From Eustoma russellianum (taxonomy: Eukaryota; Streptophyta; Magnoliopsida; Gentianales; Gentianaceae), in the NCBI GenBank assembly GCA_036186865.1, contig AP025040.1, positions 10,961,358 through 11,025,357 of the forward strand: a stretch of 64,000 nucleotides of DNA, read 5' to 3'. Each line of letters opens with the position of its first letter. Positions within the stretch are counted from its first letter, which is position 1. The notes under the pieces were generated by a model. That model did not search any database, was not told where the DNA came from, and worked only from the letters and a program-made list of their open reading frames with translations. The position numbers and the translations under genes are program-made. Below, piece after piece: positions 59,560-64,000 of the stretch.

Positions 59560-61330
59560 TTCCTCTAGACCATGGGATTAGTTCATGGCAAATGCTAGAG
59601 GCAAAGACAAGAAACCTTAGACTCAGCATTTGCCACCTGTAAAGCGACTTTTGGGAGTGTCATTCAAATTATGTGCATTAGACATCACTACCTTATTATG
59701 ACCGATGTGGTTTTGCTCAGGCCATTAGGAGTATACACGGGCGATTCAGGAAAGTTCATTTTCCAAAGGTATTACGAAATATGTATATGTAGACAATTTT
59801 TAAGGTGCCCCAAATGGAAATCTACGATGGCACCTCAAATCCAATTGAGCGTATTTTCTAATTTCAAACAGAGATGGTTTAAACGACATACCCAATTCGA
59901 TGAGATGCACAATGTTCCTTGTACATTTATGGGAAAGGCTCATAAATAGTTGCAAGAGTTGCCATATGTATCCATTTATTCTTTCAGGCAATTGGCCTAA
60001 ATGTCCAAAGCATAATTTGTGTCTTGCAAACCTTTCATCAAAAACTCTTCTCATTTGACGACTTTACGGCAGAAACCTAATAAATCAGTCTTTTAGTACA
60101 TGCGATGTTTCACAGACAAGTCCCTGCAAGTGGGGATCGTAACGATAGAGTCGTAGTCGCAACATTCACCATGGACTGAGACCATGTCGCTACTTTTCTC
60201 AGGTGGCTGAGAAGAATCCAAGGTATCTGAATGCATGTATGGAGAAAGCCTACCAATTTACCCGTGGCAAGAGGCAAACAATTTGAAAAGGGAGGTTGAG
60301 CAAGCCTACCATAAGCCTTGCCTTGGTGATTTCAAGAAAGAAGCATGTAAAGACTCTACAAACAAGCATAGTGCATTTGATCGCCCAGGAGATCGAGGTA
60401 AGAAATGCCTGCCCTTACTCGCCTCTAAAGAAATGATCTTGTGATAATGGAGAAAGGCATATAGAAAAATAATCCACAATCGGTGCAAGGGTCGAGGTCA
60501 AAAAAAGACCTAAAGTTACTACAAGTATCAGAAAGATATTTGTCATGACATAAAGAATTGCTAACATTTAGCGCAAGTAATTGAGCGCCTCATTGAAAAA
60601 GGTCATTTACAGCAGTTATGATCAAAAGTTGTGATTGCATAATCAGCTACATTTTCATCGACCTCCTCTTGAGGTAAGTGCCGGGAAGACAAGTCATGCG
60701 GGCGCAATGATGATCAAGATGATAATGAAAAGAAAGACCCTGATATATAGATCAACGTCAGTAATTCCTGGTGGATATGGTTTGCCGAGGTTAAGACATG
60801 AGACTGGGAGTGCTAAGAGTTCAGATAAGTTATAGCATAAAAATACCAAGTTATCGCATGAGTTGACATATGGCATGATGACCCAATTCCCGTGGGCTCT
60901 GTAAATGAAGGTTTGGTGATTGACATTCTTGTCAATCTCATACTGAATAACAATGTAAAGGTGCGTCAAGTCTATGTTGATACGAACAGTGCAGCTAACA
61001 TTATGTGTTACGATAATGTTAATTCCATTATTTAGGCTATAAGACAACTTATTACGTCCAATGTTAATTCCATTATTTGGGTTTTCTATAGTAGTAGTAC
61101 ATCCAACATGTCTGGTTACACTGTCAGTTACCTTTGACGAACACCCAAAGTGTCACCACTTATGGATGGTTTTTGTCATTGTCAATGAAAAGTCGGTTTA
61201 CAATATTCTCCTTGGTAGGCTGGCTCTACTTGAGTTATAATTAAGTTGATTCTCTAATGTGGGAAAACATTAGATTTCAGGTGTACTATTCTAGTTCCCT
61301 TCCCTTGATAGAAGATGATGTATATAGTGC
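59560..61330 (+). mobile_element. Ty3/gypsy gag-protease remnant
   Basis: In broken plus-strand frames: VPQMEIYDGTSNPIERIF near 59805-59860; SFRQLA and KPFIKNSSHLTTLRQKP at about 59980-60080 (gag, PF03732 type); MEKAYQFTRGK-like text near 60238; then VRQVYVDTNSAANIM at about 60965-61010 and VYNILLGRLALLEL near 61197-61238. The last two are the retropepsin region, with the catalytic DTG changed to DTN. Many stops and frameshifts; no reverse transcriptase or integrase seen downstream. Long dead. Confidence 0.7.
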
Positions 61331-61738
61331 TAGTTGCTAAAGAAGCAAAATTCTTTATAGGTAATATGGTGTGTTGTTTCCTTAGATACTCAGTGAGATA
61401 TGATTCTTTAGAGGGAAAATTACACTTAGACCCCATGTGGTTTGTCTTGATTTCAAAAACCTCCCTTCTCGTTTGGAATTATACATTTACATCCCCTATA
61501 GTTTGGGTTAAAAACGCACTGGCCAATTTCTGGCAAAACCACAGGGAGTAAACATGCCGGAAATTAGCCGGTGCTTTTTTAACCCAAACCATATGAGAGG
61601 TAAATGTATAATTCCAAACGAGAGGGGATGTTTTTGGAATCAAACCAAACCACAGGGGGTCTAAGTGTAATTTTTCCTTTGCGCATGCCTAATGAAAATT
61701 AGAGATATTAACGATATTCAATGAATGAATGCTTATAT

Positions 61739-61803
61739 CATCATCATCATCCGGACCCAGTATATCCCAACGACAGCAAAAGCTATCGTTAGGGTATGGG
61801 GAC
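61739..61803 (-). mobile_element. 65-bp retro-insertion inside compound element copy 2
   Basis: Flanked by an exact 14-bp duplication, ATGAATGCTTATAT, at 61725-61738 and 61804-61817. On the minus strand it ends in a (GAT)n-like tail. Its body word CAGCAAAAGCTATCG is shared with about 49060-49122. It looks like an extremely truncated LINE or SINE 3' end. Confidence 0.7.
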
Positions 61804-61929
61804 ATGAATGCTTATATATATATATATGCATATATAACTGAATCTAAATAAATGAAAAATAAATTTTGTCCTTTTTATATTAAAGACGTTAATACTTATG
61901 TGTTTTATTAAGTGAATAGAACTGAATAG

Positions 61930-61939
61930 AAAATAAATA

Positions 61940-61985
<46 letters not shown>

Positions 61986-62146
61986 ATATGCATATAAAAT
62001 TGAATAGAATTTAATGAAACATAAAATTTGTTACGCATGTGTTTTATTAAGTGAATAGAACTGAATAAAAAATAAATAGTATATATATGTGTGTGTGTGT
62101 GTTTATGCATATAAAATTGAATAGAATTTAATGAAACATAAAATTT
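61930..62146. repeat. (TA)n(TG)n tracts within an internal duplication
   Basis: TATATA then GTGTGT runs occur twice, at 61940-61987 and 62080-62102, each after GTGTTTTATTAAGTGAATAG. Confidence 0.85.
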
Positions 62147-62689
62147 GTCTTTTTGGGGAAAATTACACTTAGACCCCCTGTAATTTGGCTTAATTCCAAA
62201 AACCTTCCCTCTCGTTTGGAATTATACATTTAACTCCCCTATGGTTTGGGTTAAAAATGCACCGGCTAATTTCCGGCATGTTTAACCCCTGTGGTTTTGC
62301 CGGAAATTAGCCGGTGCGTTTAACCCAAACTATAGAAGAGGTAAATGTATAATTCCAAACGAAAAAGGAGGCTTTTAGAATTAAGCCAAACTACATGAGG
62401 TCTAATTGTAATTTTCTTTTCTTTAGAGGTAATATGGTGTGTTGTTTCCTTGAATAGTCAGTGAGAAATGAGGCAGTAAACTATACTCGAAAGTTAACAA
62501 CTAGGTGAATATTTCTAATTTAGCAAGGCATGACGCAATAGTAACATATGAGAAGCAACTGCTGTAGAAAACAGAGCATTTTAAATTCACACAATGGGTT
62601 CTTAACAATGTCCCCATGCTGTTGTAACAAGGATTCGGCAAATACTTTTTTCGTCAATGGGAAAATCTTAGCCACCAATTAGGGCCGCT

Positions 62690-62955
62690 TAATGAATCGA
62701 GCTGTTTGTGAGCAATTCGAATTTGTCTCGTGTTAAGTTCAAGTTTGTTTGATAATTCTAGTTAAACGAACCAAGTTCGAACGCATAATTGAATTCGTTT
62801 ACTCAACGAGCCAAGCCAAGTTTGGTTCGTTTGAAAAGGTATAACATGATCGAGCCAAACCCAAACAAATCTTTACGCTCGACATACTAAATGAGCCAAG
62901 CCGAGTCGAGCCAGCTAAATTTAAAAATTCATTATTTGGTCCGGCTCAGTTCGTT
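62690..62955. repeat. Probable hAT-type MITE fragment
   Basis: Dense GAGCCAAGCC/GAACCAAG/AACGAACC words similar to those at 13880-14045; the ends are not resolved. 62430-62690 shows nothing else. Confidence 0.4.
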
Positions 62956-63204
62956 ACCATCGATATGAAACATAATAATTGATGCGGATTATATGCTTTG
63001 CACATCCATCATTGTTACATGTCAATTATTTTTTATTTTATTGGTTAATAATTGTATAGCTGTTACTCGTTTAACACCATAAAATTTGCCCATTGTTTTA
63101 ACCTTTATGTTAATTAGCTGTGAGATCCTTTTTTTTTGGTGGTCATTGAACTCCTAAACGCATTGTGTTGATGTATCATTTTCTACCTTTTTCCATAATC
63201 GAAA

Positions 63205-63385
63205 AAAGGGCATTCTCGGTGCACTAATCTTTCGTGTTTATGCATTGTCTAGAGTGGGGACGGATTGCTTCGCGATCTGATGTACACAACTTTACCTTAC
63301 ACTTCGTGCAAGAGTGTGTTTCCACTGCTCGAACCCGTAAGTTTAAAGTCACAAAACAACAATCTTACCTTACATGAAAAACTAC
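63205..63385 (-). mobile_element. SINE, family I (reverse copy)
   Basis: On the minus strand: TTGTGACTTTAAACTTACGG, GGTTCGAGCAGTGGAAACAC (box B), then AGATCGCGAAGCAATCCG and TTAGTGCACCGAGAATGCCC. This is the whole family I body with a recognisable head. The target duplication is not clear. 63386-64000 beyond it is AT-rich with no gene recognised. Confidence 0.7.
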
Positions 63386-64000
63386 CATACAAGAAACTAC
63401 AACCAGGTGGGGGTAAAGAAAAAGTGAAAAAAAAAATCAAATGTTAAATTCATTTTGATATAAATTATTGCAGTTTTAAAATTCACGGCGTATTCGTCCT
63501 CGTTGACGTTCTTCATTACCCACAGCTGTAGATGAGCAGTAGTTCGCCAAAAATCACACTCTATATGTGTATATGCTTCACAAACATTATAGTTTATAAA
63601 TTTCACAGTGTTTCAAAACTAACTATTAAACGTGTTAATAGTAATGTTCGGCATTATTAGTAATAAGGAATAGGAGAACAAAGGCAATCAAGATCACACG
63701 AGTGGCTGTGGTCTATTACATTTGACAGGTTTAGAATATGAGCATTTTTGACGGAGAATCTTTTGTATATAGGGATGTAACACATAGAATAAGCACGCAT
63801 ACTTTCAGGGTCATGTATAATCTTTACACTCACATTATAAGATGAGGTAATACCGCGTTCGTGGGTTAGGAATATTCACATGATTAGCACGCATAGGCTT
63901 GGCAGATAGCTTATGCAATAGGACTATTGTATAAATTGCATCTCTTTGATGCTTTGATTTCTCTAGTTAATATTAACATTATAATCAAATAAAACTTGAC

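Larger units (their letters stand above)
61414..62417. mobile_element. Compound foldback element, copy 2 (1,004 bp)
   Basis: Same plan as the copy at 57643: module A 61414-61677, AT-rich core, module B 62157-62417. It is flanked by ATTCTTTAGAG (61403-61413) and TTTCTTTAGAG (62418-62428). The core is longer because of a 65-bp insertion at 61739-61803 and an internal duplication at about 61898-62146. The host site lies in a 55-bp direct duplication (GTAATATGGTGTGTTGTTTC at 61361 and 62429). Confidence 0.75.

Noticed and set aside
57643..62417. CRISPR-like or satellite array from the repeated ~250-bp modules
   Set aside because: The modules are palindromic, only four in number, irregularly spaced and flanked by target duplications, so they are transposons.

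Overview
The window is nuclear DNA of a flowering plant, a eudicot and probably an asterid. The evidence is spliced genes with GT-AG introns, AT-rich spacers, many tRNA-derived SINEs, LINE and Ty3/gypsy debris and small DNA transposons. The species cannot be named from the sequence alone. No bacterial, CRISPR or operon-like structure is present.

Seven genes look intact. From left to right they are: a plastid RelA/SpoT homologue of the RSH2/RSH3 type (+, 3017-5854, 6 exons, 707 aa); the TFIID/SAGA subunit TAF9 (-, 7009-8603, 2 exons, 182 aa), convergent with RSH; the GRAS regulator NSP1 (-, 10772-12436, one exon, 554 aa); a TT2-like subgroup-5 R2R3-MYB (-, 15523-17552, 3 exons, 339 aa); a DRG2-type GTPase (+, 22328-27656, 11 exons, 399 aa); a GBF-interacting-protein-1-like gene (-, 32287-47997, 10 exons, 834 aa, one intron of 6.6 kb); and a BREVIS RADIX-like gene (-, 51071-56149, 5 exons, 361 aa). 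I placed exon borders by hand; reading frames close across every junction in all six spliced genes. The genes are unrelated housekeeping or regulatory functions and do not form a pathway cluster.

The rest is mobile DNA and gene debris. 682-1842 is a Pack-MULE-like element with about 310-bp terminal inverted repeats and a 10-bp target duplication. It carries a fragment of a DUF4228/PADRE gene that forms an open chimeric reading frame. 8970-10170 is a plant-mobile-domain gene remnant. 27779-28473 is a non-autonomous hAT with an exact 8-bp duplication, just past the DRG stop codon. Two tRNA-derived SINE families (about nine copies, seven with recognisable target duplications) are scattered through the spacers. 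The large intron of the GIP1-like gene holds a degenerate LINE in the same orientation plus pieces of a second LINE family. The large BRX-like intron holds a U6 snRNA pseudogene, an intron-retaining bHLH gene fragment and a local duplication.

The right end (57.6-62.4 kb) is the most unusual part. Two copies of a compound foldback element lie about 3 kb apart. Each has two near-palindromic 245-265-bp modules bracketing an AT-rich core, and each whole unit is flanked by an 11-bp target duplication. Between them lies a broken Ty3/gypsy gag-protease remnant. Upstream of the BRX-like gene is a four-unit diverged tandem repeat of about 200-240 bp per unit.
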